Below, piece by piece: positions 19,930 to 30,741 of a stretch of 33,239 nt of DNA. The notes below the pieces were generated by a model. It was not told the origin of the DNA. It made no database searches and was given only the letters and a program-made list of their open reading frames with translations. Within the stretch, counting starts at the first letter, position 1, and the number at the start of each line of letters is the position of its first letter. Both the position numbers and the translations under genes were made by a program. Origin of the DNA: an uncultured Clostridia bacterium (lineage in GTDB: Bacteria; Bacillota; Clostridia; TANB77; CAG-508); NCBI GenBank assembly GCA_947624905.1, contig CANQMI010000007.1:1-33239 (forward strand). Reading direction: 5' to 3'.

Positions 19930-22624
19930 ATGGAGAAAAATATGTCTGAAGAAATTATACAAAGAGATCTAGAAAATAGTGGTATTAAAATAGGGAAATA
20001 TGAATTCTATAATATTGGTTCAACTACATTACGTGATTTACAAAAATTTGGAATAATTCCAAAGGGTAATTATGATAAATATTCAAGCAGAAAACCAGAC
20101 GGATTAATTATTAGAAGAGACGGAAAAAATGTTAAAGTTATAGCAGTTATAGAAAATAAAGATTATGATAAACTAACTACGGAAAAGCAAAAAAAAGACG
20201 CTATAGAACAATGCAATACTATCTGCCAAGTCTTGAATTGCCCTATAGGAATAATTACAAACCAAATGATAAATATATGGATAAATCCAAATCAATACAC
20301 AAAGCAAAATGAATATTTCGATCAAGTTGAAAAAAAGTCAAGAAGTTATAACTATATCTATAATAGTGACAAAAAACCATTATCTGAAAAATTCTTTATA
20401 CAAAATAATAGCGAAGAAAATGAAGACAAGTTACATCGAGATACTAAAAACACTGTCTACTACATAGACAGGTGTTTGTCATGTATAAACGAAAAAAATT
20501 CAATACTTGATCCAACAGAAGAAGTGGATCCTATAAAATTAGCAAAAAATGTATGGCAAGATATATATGTAAATACAGGAAAAAATCCTCCAAAATGCTT
20601 ATATAACGTTGTAGAATTATTTATTTTTAAATTTTTGAGTGATTTACATGTACTTGACAAATCCAAGGACTTTTATTGTTTAATAAAAAAGATGGAAGAT
20701 AGAGAAAGTGATGAAGCCATATTAGAATATTATGCAAAAATTTGTAGGCCACATATCAGAGAATTATTTCCTAAGGGTGAGGACGGTACAACTATCATAA
20801 ACGGTACAATCTTTGTAGATAAAGATGGAGAACCGGTATCAAGCCAAGCAAATCTATTTAGAACTTCATTAGAAAAGTATAAAAATTTCGGAAATCTAAG
20901 AAATATAAAAAAAGAGTTTAAAACAAAATTATTCGAAACTTTTTTGAAACAGAGTCATGATAAAAGCAGATTAGGACAATTTTTCACACCAAGAAAAGTA
21001 GTAAAAGCAATAACACAAATGGCTGATTTTGAAAGTCTACATGATGGAGATAGAATATGCGACCCATTTTGCCGGAGTAGGTGGATTCATTTTGGAACCA
21101 CTTAATGAAACTAATCTTAAAGAATTTTTTATCCCGAATAAGGGAGTTATAAATCCAAAAATAAAATTATTCGGATTTGATAGAGGATTTGATGAGGAAG
21201 AACAAAGAACAATAATTCTTGCAAAAGCAAATATGCTAATATATCTATCTGATATTATAGAAAAAAATCCATCAATAACCAAAGAGTATGCTAAAATATT
21301 TAATGATACATTCCATCTTCTAAGTGATTCTAATTTAGGAACATTAAAATTAAGATTTGATGAAAAAGACAAATTTAATATAATAGTTACAAACCCACCA
21401 TATATAACAAGCGGTAGCTCGTCAATAAAAAATCTAATTGATAAAGAAGGATTAGGAAAATTCTACAAATGCAAAGGAAAAGGAATTGAAAGCTTATGTA
21501 TGGAGTGGATAATAAATAATTTAAAAGATAATGGAAGAGCTTATGTTGTAGTTCCAAATAGCATCTTTGATGTTGCTGGAAATAAAACATTAAGAAATTT
21601 TATATTAAAAAAATGTATAGTAAATGGTATTATATCATTGCCTGTAAAAACATTTTTTAACACACCACAAAAAACATATATATTATCCATAACAAAAAAG
21701 AAAAATGAAAATACAGAACAAAAAACACCTGTATTTATGTATTTAGTTTCAAACATAGGTGAGGAATTAGATATATCAAGAGCAGAAATTGAAGGAAAAA
21801 GCGATTTACAAAAAGCAGTTGATCTATATAATATTTTTAAAGGAAATCCAAAAAAATTCCCGATAGAACTAATTAATGACTCAAGATGCAAAACTATAGA
21901 AATTCAAGACATAAAAGACAATGATAATTGGATTCCTGAAAGCTATTGGACAAAAGAAGAAAAGCAAGCACTAGGGATAATTGAAAAAGAAGAACTACTT
22001 GATTTAAATGATTTAATTGAAAAATATAACAACATAAGTGAAAACATGGTAAAAGATATCAAATCATTAAACCAACAAAAAATTAATAATAAATTAGGTA
22101 AATATCAAGAAGTTAAAATCGGTAAAATTTTTGATATAGTAAAAGGAAAAGATAAATACACTAGAGAGTACATAAGAAATCACAGCGGAGAATTTCCTGT
22201 ATATTCATCACAAACCACTAATAATGGAGAATTAGGATATATAGATAGTTATGATTTTGACAAAAAATGTTTAACATGGACTACAGATGGAATTTATGCA
22301 GGAACAGTCTTTATAAGAGATGGAAAATTCAGCATGAGCACACACTGTGGAGCATTAATTCCTAAAAATAAAAAAATAGATATTGGATATATATATGTAC
22401 AACTAAAAAATGAATTAAAAACTTATGCTATCGGAGTAGGAAATAAAAGAGTTACAAGTTCCGTAATAAAAGATGTTGTGGTAAAAATTCCAGTTGATGA
22501 TCAAGGGGAATTTGATCTTACAAAACAACAGGAAATGGCTAAAGAAATATTAAATACAACAAATATAATTAATAAAATAAAAAATGAATTAGAAGGAATA
22601 ATTAATATAAATTTAAAATTCTAA
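19930..22624 (+). CDS. Fused nuclease / N6-adenine methylase / HsdS-like specificity protein (type I-like R-M, type IIG-like architecture); one in-frame CGG +1 shift
   Basis: N-terminal PDGLIIRRDG...AVIENKDYDKL; methylase motif I ICDPF/CGVGGFILEP split at the CGG; NPPYITSG (NPPY); C-terminal HsdS-like region. Removing C21073 gives 2694 nt, divisible by 3. Confidence 0.88.
21073..21075 (+). other. In-frame CGG +1 shift site 10
   Basis: TTT TGC C GGA GTA GGT restores CDPFC-GVGGFILEP (methylase motif I). Confidence 0.96.
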
Positions 22625-22688
22625 TCTACTCAAACAAAATATAAAATTAGCAAAATGAATAACAAATAAAAATAGAGAAGGAAAAAAG

Positions 22689-25559
22689 ATGTTTAATTTT
22701 GAAGATGCAAATAAAAATCAAATAGAAGCTATAACAGCAACAGATGGGCCAGTACTTATAATAGCAGGACCTGGTACAGGAAAAACATACACCTTAGTAA
22801 AAAGGACAATATATTTAATTGCAGAGAAGGGTGTAAAACCAGAAAATATAATGATAGCAACTTTTACAGAAAAAGCAGCAAAAGAAATAATAACAAGAAT
22901 TACTAATGAGTTAGATAAATTAGACATGTACATAAACATCAATGAAATGTATATTGGAACATTTCATTCAATTTGTTTGAGAATTTTAAAGGAAAATATA
23001 GAATATTCTAATTTGAAAAAAAATTACAGAATGATAGACGAATTTGAACAAGAATATTTAATTTATCAAAATTTAAGTAAATTTCAGCATATAAAAAATT
23101 TTGAATTAATACATGAAAAACCAATCAGTGGTTGGAGACTATCACAATATATAGCTGACTATATAAATAACATTAGTGAAGAACTAGTAGATATAGATGA
23201 AATAATAAAAGATGATTCTCCAGAGATAGCCGTAATTGGAGAAATTATAAAATTGTACAACAGCATACTTTTGAAATCTAACTATATAGATTTTACTCAT
23301 ATACAAACAGAAACTTATGAACTACTAAATAATAACCCAGACATTTTAAAAAAGTTGAATGAAAAAATCAAGTACATCATGATAGATGAGTATCAAGATA
23401 CAAACTACGTTCAAGAAAGACTTGCTTTCATGCTAGCTGGTAAAGAACAAAATATTTGTGTCGTTGGAGATGATGATCAAGGACTATATAGATTTAGAGG
23501 AGCAACAATAAGAAACATAATCGAATTTCCATACAAATTTGATAAAATAGACTGCAAAAGAATTAAATTGGAAATTAACTATAGATCAGAAAAAGGCATT
23601 ATAGACTTCTATAATAAATGGATGCAAACAACAGAAGGAGAAAAATTTAATTTTAAATGGGACAAATATAGATTTGAGAAAGAAATCACTTCGGGCAGAA
23701 AAGACATTACGGATGTCCCAACTGTAATGAAAATATCAGCACAAGATGACGAACAAGAATGGCAAAAAGAAATATATAACTTTATCAAAAATCTCAAGGA
23801 AAAGAAAATAATCAAGAACTATAATCAAATTGCTATGTTATTTAATTCAGTACGAGGAGAGAAAGTAGTTAATCTAGCAAATTATCTTGAAGAAAAAGGC
23901 ATTAATGTATATTCGCCAAGATCAAATATGTTTTTCGAAAGAAAAGAAATAAAAAATTTGATAGGCACATTGCTCTTGACTTTTCCACAATATATATTAA
24001 AATTAAGAAATAGAACATTCAAGATAAAAGATGAAGAATTATTTTTATACTATCAAGAATGTATAGAATCGACTAAAGAATATATTCACAAAGATGAACA
24101 ATTTAAACTATTTATTAAAAATTCTGGGATAAGCCATATGAATCTATTTACAAATACCGACTATGCTTTTACTGGATTATTATATAAATTATTCGAATTT
24201 GATCCATTCAAAGAATATTTGGATATCGATTTAAATAATGGATTAATAGATCAAAGGCCTGTTAGAAATATTTCAATATTTACACAGATGATAGCCAAAT
24301 TTGATTACTTGCAACACATAGATGTATTTACACCTAAAAGAATAGAAAGTGATGTAGAAACATTCTTTAATACATATCTAAGATTTTTAAGAGATGGTGG
24401 AATGGGAGAATATGAAGACGAAAAAGAATATGCACCAAGCGGATGTATCACATTTTCAACAATACACCAATCAAAAGGAATGGAATTTCCAATAGTAATC
24501 GTGGATTCTCTGTCGAATGTACCTAGAGATAAAAATAATGCAAAATTAAATGAAATAGAGAAAAAATATTATCACAGAAAATCTTTCGAACCTAAGGAAA
24601 ATATTAAATATTATGATTTTTGGAGACTATACTATACCGCATTTTCAAGAGCACAAAATTTATTAATATTAACATGTAATGAAAAAAATATTGGCAAAAG
24701 ACAGCCAAGTGCATATTTCAAAAAAACATATCAAGAACTACCCAACTACACAGATGACTGCATTGACATAAGCAAAGTGAAAATAAGTAATGTTAAACCT
24801 GTGAACATCAAAAATACGTACTCTTTTACATCTCATATTTCTGTATATGAAAATTGTGCTTTACAATATAAATTTTTGAAAGAATTAGGTTTTTCACCTG
24901 TTAGGGTAGGAGCTACAATATTTGGCCAATTAATTCATCAAACGATAGAAGATATTCATAAAACAGCAATAAAAAAAGAATATGAAAAAATAAACAGAGA
25001 CAATATCAAAATATGGTTTGATACTAATTATGAATCAATTTCAAAATCTCAGCACTCATACTTAGGCAAACCTCAACTAGACGTCGCATTCGAACAAGTA
25101 ATAAGATATGCAGAAAAGCAGAGCGATAATTGGAAAAAAGTTCAAGATGCAGAAGTTGAGATAGGCCTAGTAAAACCAGAGTATATTTTAAGTGGTGTTA
25201 TAGATTTAATTGAAGGAAATAAAAAAACAGTTGAAATAGTTGATTTCAAATCTGAAAAAAAACCAGATATATTTTCAGATCCTGAAAAATTTGAAAAATA
25301 TAAAAAGCAATTGCAAATATATGCTTACTTGATCGAAAAGAAAACAGGAAAAGAAGTAAGTAAAATGCACTTATACTATACTGGAGAAAAAAATGGAATT
25401 CCAACTATTACATTTGAAAATAAAAAAGAAGACATTAATGAAACAATAGAAGAATTTGATAAAATTGTAAAAAAGATAGAAACAAAGGACTTTAAACAAA
25501 AATCTACATCACAGAATATATGTAATAACTGCGATTTAAGATTTTTCTGCAAGAAGTAG
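22689..25559 (+). CDS. UvrD/Rep-type helicase with C-terminal AddB/RecB-like PD-(D/E)XK nuclease and Cys cluster
   Basis: DGPVLIIAGPGTGKTYTLVKRT, MIDEYQDTNYVQERL, VGDDDQGLYRFRGAT, TIHQSKGMEFPIVIV; C-terminal SGVIDLIEGNKKTVEIVDFKSEKKPD and NICNNCDLRFFCKK. Confidence 0.92.
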   Translation: MFNFEDANKNQIEAITATDGPVLIIAGPGTGKTYTLVKRTIYLIAEKGVKPENIMIATFTEKAAKEIITRITNELDKLDMYININEMYIGTFHSICLRILKENIEYSNLKKNYRMIDEFEQEYLIYQNLSKFQHIKNFELIHEKPISGWRLSQYIADYINNISEELVDIDEIIKDDSPEIAVIGEIIKLYNSILLKSNYIDFTHIQTETYELLNNNPDILKKLNEKIKYIMIDEYQDTNYVQERLAFMLAGKEQNICVVGDDDQGLYRFRGATIRNIIEFPYKFDKIDCKRIKLEINYRSEKGIIDFYNKWMQTTEGEKFNFKWDKYRFEKEITSGRKDITDVPTVMKISAQDDEQEWQKEIYNFIKNLKEKKIIKNYNQIAMLFNSVRGEKVVNLANYLEEKGINVYSPRSNMFFERKEIKNLIGTLLLTFPQYILKLRNRTFKIKDEELFLYYQECIESTKEYIHKDEQFKLFIKNSGISHMNLFTNTDYAFTGLLYKLFEFDPFKEYLDIDLNNGLIDQRPVRNISIFTQMIAKFDYLQHIDVFTPKRIESDVETFFNTYLRFLRDGGMGEYEDEKEYAPSGCITFSTIHQSKGMEFPIVIVDSLSNVPRDKNNAKLNEIEKKYYHRKSFEPKENIKYYDFWRLYYTAFSRAQNLLILTCNEKNIGKRQPSAYFKKTYQELPNYTDDCIDISKVKISNVKPVNIKNTYSFTSHISVYENCALQYKFLKELGFSPVRVGATIFGQLIHQTIEDIHKTAIKKEYEKINRDNIKIWFDTNYESISKSQHSYLGKPQLDVAFEQVIRYAEKQSDNWKKVQDAEVEIGLVKPEYILSGVIDLIEGNKKTVEIVDFKSEKKPDIFSDPEKFEKYKKQLQIYAYLIEKKTGKEVSKMHLYYTGEKNGIPTITFENKKEDINETIEEFDKIVKKIETKDFKQKSTSQNICNNCDLRFFCKK

Positions 25560-25569
25560 GGGGTAAGAA

Positions 25570-27270
25570 ATGAGCGATTTTGAATTTGAAAAGGTAAACA
25601 CAATAAAAGGATATCCAGAATTACATTGGACAGGGAAAAGGCCATATAGGGGAACAGATTACTATCCAGCACAATTAAAAGAAAAATATGGTGAAGAAAA
25701 AGATGGTTGGATAAATAAAATTTTCTGGGGAGACAATCTACAAGTAATGAGCCATATGCTAAGGGAATATAGAGGCAAAATCGATTTAATTTATATAGAT
25801 CCACCTTTTGATAGTAAAGCAGACTATAAAAAAACAATAAGCTTGAAAAATGCTAATATCAGCAACGACAGAACTTCTTTTGAAGAAAAACAATATTCAG
25901 ATATTTGGGTAAATGATGAATATTTGCAGTTTATGTATGAAAGACTTATGCTTTTGAGAGAATTATTATCAGAAAGAGGAAGTATATTCTTACATTGTGA
26001 TTATCATAAAGCTTCTCAATTAAAATTGCTAATGGATGAAATATTTGGAGTAGATCAATTCAGAAATGAAATAATATGGTGTTACTATGGACCAGGTTCT
26101 CCAGGAATGAAGCAATTTAATAGAAAACATGATAATATATTTTGGTATTCAAAAGGAAAAGAATGGATATTTAACTCAGATAAAATTAGAGAAGAATCTA
26201 CAGTACATGCTGGAGGATTTAAAGGCGAAATGACAGCCAGCATAAGTGATGAATATAGCAGTAAAGGAAAAATTCCAGAAGACTGGTGGGAATTTGCAGT
26301 AACATCAAGATTTAAAATAGATGATAAATTAAGAACCGGATATCCTACGGAAAAACCATATAAGCTAATCGAAAGGATTATTGAAACAGCATCTAATCCA
26401 GGAGACATTGTATTTGATTCATTCATGGGATCAGGTATAACACAAGCAATGGCAATGAAAATGGGAAGAAAATTTATAGGAGCAGATATCAATTTAGGAG
26501 CTATTCAAATAACAACAAAAAGATTAATAAATGTTGCTCAAGATTTGAAGAGTCAAGATGATAAATATACTGGATTTGAGGTATATAATGTAAACAACTA
26601 TGACTTCTTTAGAAATCCTGTAGAAGCAAAGGATTTATTAATAGATGCTTTAGGAATTCAAAAATTTGATGGAAGCAATGTGTATGATGGAGAATTAGAT
26701 GGAAGAATGGTAAAAATAATGCCTATAAATAGAATAGCTACAAAATCAGATTTAGAAGAATTAAAATCTAATCTTCCATATCAAAAATTTGAAAAGAGAA
26801 AAGCAGAAAATCCTTTTGAACCAGTTGAAAAAATAACAATTGTGTGTATGGGACATGAACCAGACATAAAGCCAACACTTGAAAAAGACCTTGATAAGTA
26901 TAATGTTGATATACAAATATTAGACATACTAAAAGATAAGACAAACTTGCAATTTAAACGTGATTCAGAGGCTGTTATAGACATAGATAATAATAGATTA
27001 AAAATACAACAATTCTATCCAATGAATTTATTGCAAAAATTGAGTTTACAAAAAGAATATGTGGAAGATTGGAAAACATTGGTAGAATCAATAATGATTG
27101 ACTGGAATTATGATGGAGTAGTTATGAAACCAGAAACGATCGATATTGTTGAAAAAAATGATTTAGTAAAAGGGGAGTATGAAATACCTAGTGATGCAAC
27201 AAATATAAAAATAAAAATTGTAGACTTATTATCAGAGACATATGAAAAGGAGATAAAAATAAATGAGTAA
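25570..27270 (+). CDS. Type III restriction-modification Mod-like site-specific adenine DNA methyltransferase
   Basis: WGDNLQVMSHMLREYRGKIDLIYIDPPFDSKADY (DPPF), TEKPYKLIERIIETASNPGDIVFDSFMGSGITQAMAMKMGRKFIGADIN. Confidence 0.93.
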   Translation: MSDFEFEKVNTIKGYPELHWTGKRPYRGTDYYPAQLKEKYGEEKDGWINKIFWGDNLQVMSHMLREYRGKIDLIYIDPPFDSKADYKKTISLKNANISNDRTSFEEKQYSDIWVNDEYLQFMYERLMLLRELLSERGSIFLHCDYHKASQLKLLMDEIFGVDQFRNEIIWCYYGPGSPGMKQFNRKHDNIFWYSKGKEWIFNSDKIREESTVHAGGFKGEMTASISDEYSSKGKIPEDWWEFAVTSRFKIDDKLRTGYPTEKPYKLIERIIETASNPGDIVFDSFMGSGITQAMAMKMGRKFIGADINLGAIQITTKRLINVAQDLKSQDDKYTGFEVYNVNNYDFFRNPVEAKDLLIDALGIQKFDGSNVYDGELDGRMVKIMPINRIATKSDLEELKSNLPYQKFEKRKAENPFEPVEKITIVCMGHEPDIKPTLEKDLDKYNVDIQILDILKDKTNLQFKRDSEAVIDIDNNRLKIQQFYPMNLLQKLSLQKEYVEDWKTLVESIMIDWNYDGVVMKPETIDIVEKNDLVKGEYEIPSDATNIKIKIVDLLSETYEKEIKINE

Positions 27271-29872
27271 TAATGTTAATATACAGACATCTTTTTTTCA
27301 GGCATTAAAGTTCTTTTATGACACAAACAAGAAAACAATACAGAAAAATTATAAAGACTTGACTAGAAAATACTTGAACTATAATGATCAAGAATACAAT
27401 CCAGATGCTTTTTTAAGAAAACCACAATTTGAAGCCTTAGAAATGTATATTTTTATCAAGGAATTCTTGAATAATCAATCAGTAAGTGAAATCTTCAAGG
27501 ATTGGATGGAAAAAAAAGGAGTGTTCTCTGATATAAAATTTAAAATCGGAGAAAATGATCAAATAAATATTTTTGAATATTCAACTATAGAATATAAAGA
27601 AGTATATGAAAAGCTTATAAAATACAAGGAAAGCTATTCAAATTATATTTTTGCATTGACTATGGGATTAGGAAAAACAATCCTTATGGCCACATGTATA
27701 TTTTATGAATTTTTACTAGCAAATAAATATCCTAATGACCCAAGATTTTGCCATAATGTATTAGTATTTTCACCAGACAAGACAGTATTACAATCTTTAA
27801 AGGAAATACAAACTTTTGATAAATCAAAAGTAATTCCACAAGAATATGTAAGAATATTAGATAGCAACATTAAATTCCATTTTTTGGAAGAAACAGGAAC
27901 CACTTTGAATACACTTGATGACTCAGATTTTAATGTAATTATATCTAATAACCAAAAAATTATATTAAGAAAAAAACATATAGAAGATACACCAGTTCAA
28001 AAAATATTTAATGATCAAGATAGAAAAAGTGATATAGATGAAATTTTCTCTGAACTATATGGCATAGAACAACATATGGAAGAAGGAGACCTGATATTTA
28101 ATCAAAGATTTGAAAAGATTACGAGATTAAGCCAACTTGGGATATATGTTGATGAAGCACACCATTTGTTTGGAAAACAACTTGATAAGGATTTATACGA
28201 TAAAAGTAAAAGCAGTCTAAGAACCACGATTAATATGCTAGCTAACAGATTAAATCAAAAAGGAAGTAGAGTTGTAGCTTGTTATAACTATACAGGTACA
28301 CCATATGTAGGAAATAATATATTACCAGAAGTAGTATATTCATATGGATTAAAAGAAGCAATAGCTAGCGGATACTTAAAAGATGCTGAACCATTAGCCT
28401 TCAAAAACGTAAAAAATGAAACATTTATAAGAAGTGTTGTTACAGACTTTTGGAACAAATATGGAAAAAATAGATATGAAAATATGCTACCAAAACTTGC
28501 TATATATGGTAGTGAGATAAAAGAAGTTGAAGAAGAAATTTTACCTACATTGGAAAAAGTATTAGAAGAATTAAATATTGCGACTGATAAGATATTGGTT
28601 AATGTTGGAAATAGTAGATTAACAAAGGACAATGATATAAATGAATTTAATAATCTGGACACTGAAAAAAGTAATAAACAATTTATAATCCTAGTTGGAA
28701 AAGGAAAAGAAGGATGGAATTGTAGATCTTTATTTGGAGTGGCACTATACAGAAGTCCAGACTCTTCAATATTTGTTTTGCAAGCTACAATGAGATGTTT
28801 AAGAAAAATTACAAATATCCAACAAACAGCTACAGTGTATTTGTCAGAGAGTAACTATGAAATATTAGAGGATGAATTAAACAAAAACTTTAAAATGTCA
28901 ATTAAAGAGATAAGAAATAAAGAAAATGAAGATAATCCAAAGTGCCAAGTAAAAGTAGTTCCACCTTCAAAATATATAAAAATCAAGAAAATAAACTATA
29001 AATATAACTTAGTTAAAAAATATAATGAAGATGAATGTATTAATTTGGAATTGGATAAAATTGACTTAGAAAAATATAAATCTAAGCTCATAAAAAAAGA
29101 CAGCTTGATAGATTCAAGAGTGGCTAAAGAAAAGGAAATAGAATCTTCACAGGAAAATATTAGATATAGCGAAATTATGCTCTATAGTGAAATCTCAAGA
29201 TATATAGGCGATCTAAAATGCTCTGAAGTAAAAAAGATTTTAAGAAATGACATAAATAAAGTAATTGAATTAGTAAGCAAATATAATCATATACTATATG
29301 ATTGGATTATACCAAAAATTCTTGACTTCGCATATGAGATTGAAAAAGATAAAACAACAGAAGATAAGGAAGTAATTCTATTAAAACAACCAGAAGAGGG
29401 ATACTACTCATTCAGGGCTAAACCGGAGTTGATTATAACAGATCAAGACTTACAAATCCGTGATGTCAAAAATAAGAGCTTTCATGCCGATACATACTGC
29501 TTTGATTCAAAACCAGAAAAAGAATTATTTTTGCAGTATATCAAGAGTAATAAAGTAAAAGAAATTTACTTTACGGGAATGTTTACAAACGCATCACAAA
29601 CAGATTTCTATATAGAATATATTGATCCAGAATCAAATTCACTTAGAAAATATTACCCTGACTTCATTGCAAAACTTGAGGATGATACATATGAGATAAT
29701 AGAAGTAAAGGGAGATGATAAAATAGATGATGCAGTAGTTAATGCAAAGAAGGAAGCGGCAATGGAGATTGCATCAGAGAGTAAAATGAAATATACTATT
29801 TATAGGTCAAGCACAATAATGAGCGAGAATGTTTTAGAAAAAGAAAAACAATACACACAGGAGGAAATGTAA
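27263..29872 (+). CDS. Type III restriction Res-like DEAD/DEAH helicase-endonuclease subunit
   Basis: FALTMGLGKTILMATCIFYEF, GIYVDEAHHLFG, AC-YNYTGTPYVG, VGKGKEGWNCRSLFGVALYR; C-terminal YPDFIAKLEDDTYEIIEVKGDD nuclease motif; overlaps mod by 8 nt. Confidence 0.93.
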   Translation: MSNNVNIQTSFFQALKFFYDTNKKTIQKNYKDLTRKYLNYNDQEYNPDAFLRKPQFEALEMYIFIKEFLNNQSVSEIFKDWMEKKGVFSDIKFKIGENDQINIFEYSTIEYKEVYEKLIKYKESYSNYIFALTMGLGKTILMATCIFYEFLLANKYPNDPRFCHNVLVFSPDKTVLQSLKEIQTFDKSKVIPQEYVRILDSNIKFHFLEETGTTLNTLDDSDFNVIISNNQKIILRKKHIEDTPVQKIFNDQDRKSDIDEIFSELYGIEQHMEEGDLIFNQRFEKITRLSQLGIYVDEAHHLFGKQLDKDLYDKSKSSLRTTINMLANRLNQKGSRVVACYNYTGTPYVGNNILPEVVYSYGLKEAIASGYLKDAEPLAFKNVKNETFIRSVVTDFWNKYGKNRYENMLPKLAIYGSEIKEVEEEILPTLEKVLEELNIATDKILVNVGNSRLTKDNDINEFNNLDTEKSNKQFIILVGKGKEGWNCRSLFGVALYRSPDSSIFVLQATMRCLRKITNIQQTATVYLSESNYEILEDELNKNFKMSIKEIRNKENEDNPKCQVKVVPPSKYIKIKKINYKYNLVKKYNEDECINLELDKIDLEKYKSKLIKKDSLIDSRVAKEKEIESSQENIRYSEIMLYSEISRYIGDLKCSEVKKILRNDINKVIELVSKYNHILYDWIIPKILDFAYEIEKDKTTEDKEVILLKQPEEGYYSFRAKPELIITDQDLQIRDVKNKSFHADTYCFDSKPEKELFLQYIKSNKVKEIYFTGMFTNASQTDFYIEYIDPESNSLRKYYPDFIAKLEDDTYEIIEVKGDDKIDDAVVNAKKEAAMEIASESKMKYTIYRSSTIMSENVLEKEKQYTQEEM

Positions 29873-29884
29873 AGTAGATGGGAG

Positions 29885-29916
29885 AAAACAGTTAGCGATA
29901 AGGCTGGCTGTTTTTA
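29885..29916 (+). terminator. Probable intrinsic terminator of the Mod/Res operon
   Basis: aaaacagttagc-gataa-ggctggctgttttt hairpin (some G-U pairs) and T run. Confidence 0.65.
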
Positions 29917-30058
29917 ATTGGAAAAAATTGGAAAAGATAATAATGAACACTGCAAAATAAATATAGCGTGCTGCTTTAATAAAATAAAAACTCATAAATT
30001 ATTGAGAAAAAATAAAAATTGTGATATATAAATATATATAATCGATGGAGTGATAAAT

Positions 30059-30732
30059 ATGAATTTTAATAACATAATTGACTTGAAATCTTTAGAATAC
30101 TGAAAGATAATGGAACATTTTATTTTATGACATCAACCCAACATATGTCTTATCTAGATGTCTATGTTTCTGAAAAATATAATGTACTTTCGCGAATAAT
30201 ATGGAGCTATGATAGTTCAGGAGTACAATCAAAAAAAATTTTTGGGTCTTTATATGAACCTATTTTAATGACAACAAAATCACCTAATAGTAAATATACT
30301 TTTAACTATGATGATGTATTAGTAGAGGCAAAAACAGGAGCAGAACGAAAATTAATTGACTATAGAAAAACACCTCCACAACCATATAATGCAAAGAAAA
30401 TTCCTGGTAATGTGTGGAACTTTAACAGAGTCAGATTTTTGATGAACGAATATGAAAATCATCCAACTCAAAAACCAGAGCAGTTACTAGAAAGAATTAT
30501 ACTAACTTCAACAAATCCAGGCGATATTGTATTAGATCCATTTAGTGGAAGTTTTACAACATCATCAGTAGCAATAAAACATAATAGAAATGCAATAGGG
30601 ATAGATATAAATGAAGAATATTATAAGATAGGAATTAGGAGGACTAATATAGCAAAAGAATATAATGGAGAAATATTAATAAAAGAAAAAATTCGCACAA
30701 CCAAACATAAGAACAAAAAAGATCATAAATAA
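30059..30732 (+). pseudogene. N-terminally deleted type II DNA adenine methyltransferase remnant
   Basis: C-terminal part has NHPTQKPEQLLERIILTSTNPGDIVLDPFSGSFTTSSVAIKHNRNAIGIDINEEYY; LEIFRILKDNGTFYFMTSTQHM lies just upstream in frame, but the region with the DPPY motif is missing. MNFNNIIDLKS is in a different frame. Confidence 0.75.
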
Positions 30733-30741
30733 GGAGATAAT

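Noticed and set aside
899-21075. The ten frame breaks as ordinary sequencing or assembly indels
   Set aside because: All ten involve an extra C giving in-frame CGG in the same codon phase, none lies in a homopolymer indel context, and CGG is otherwise absent in frame. Random errors would not do this; raw reads would still be the decisive test.
899-21075. CGG reassigned to Trp or another amino acid as a three-base codon
   Set aside because: A simple reassignment does not restore frame; downstream conserved sequence is always in +1.
899-21075. Seven independent pseudogenes
   Set aside because: Catalytic and structural motifs are intact on both sides of each break, no premature stops remain in the restored frames, and genes include housekeeping types.
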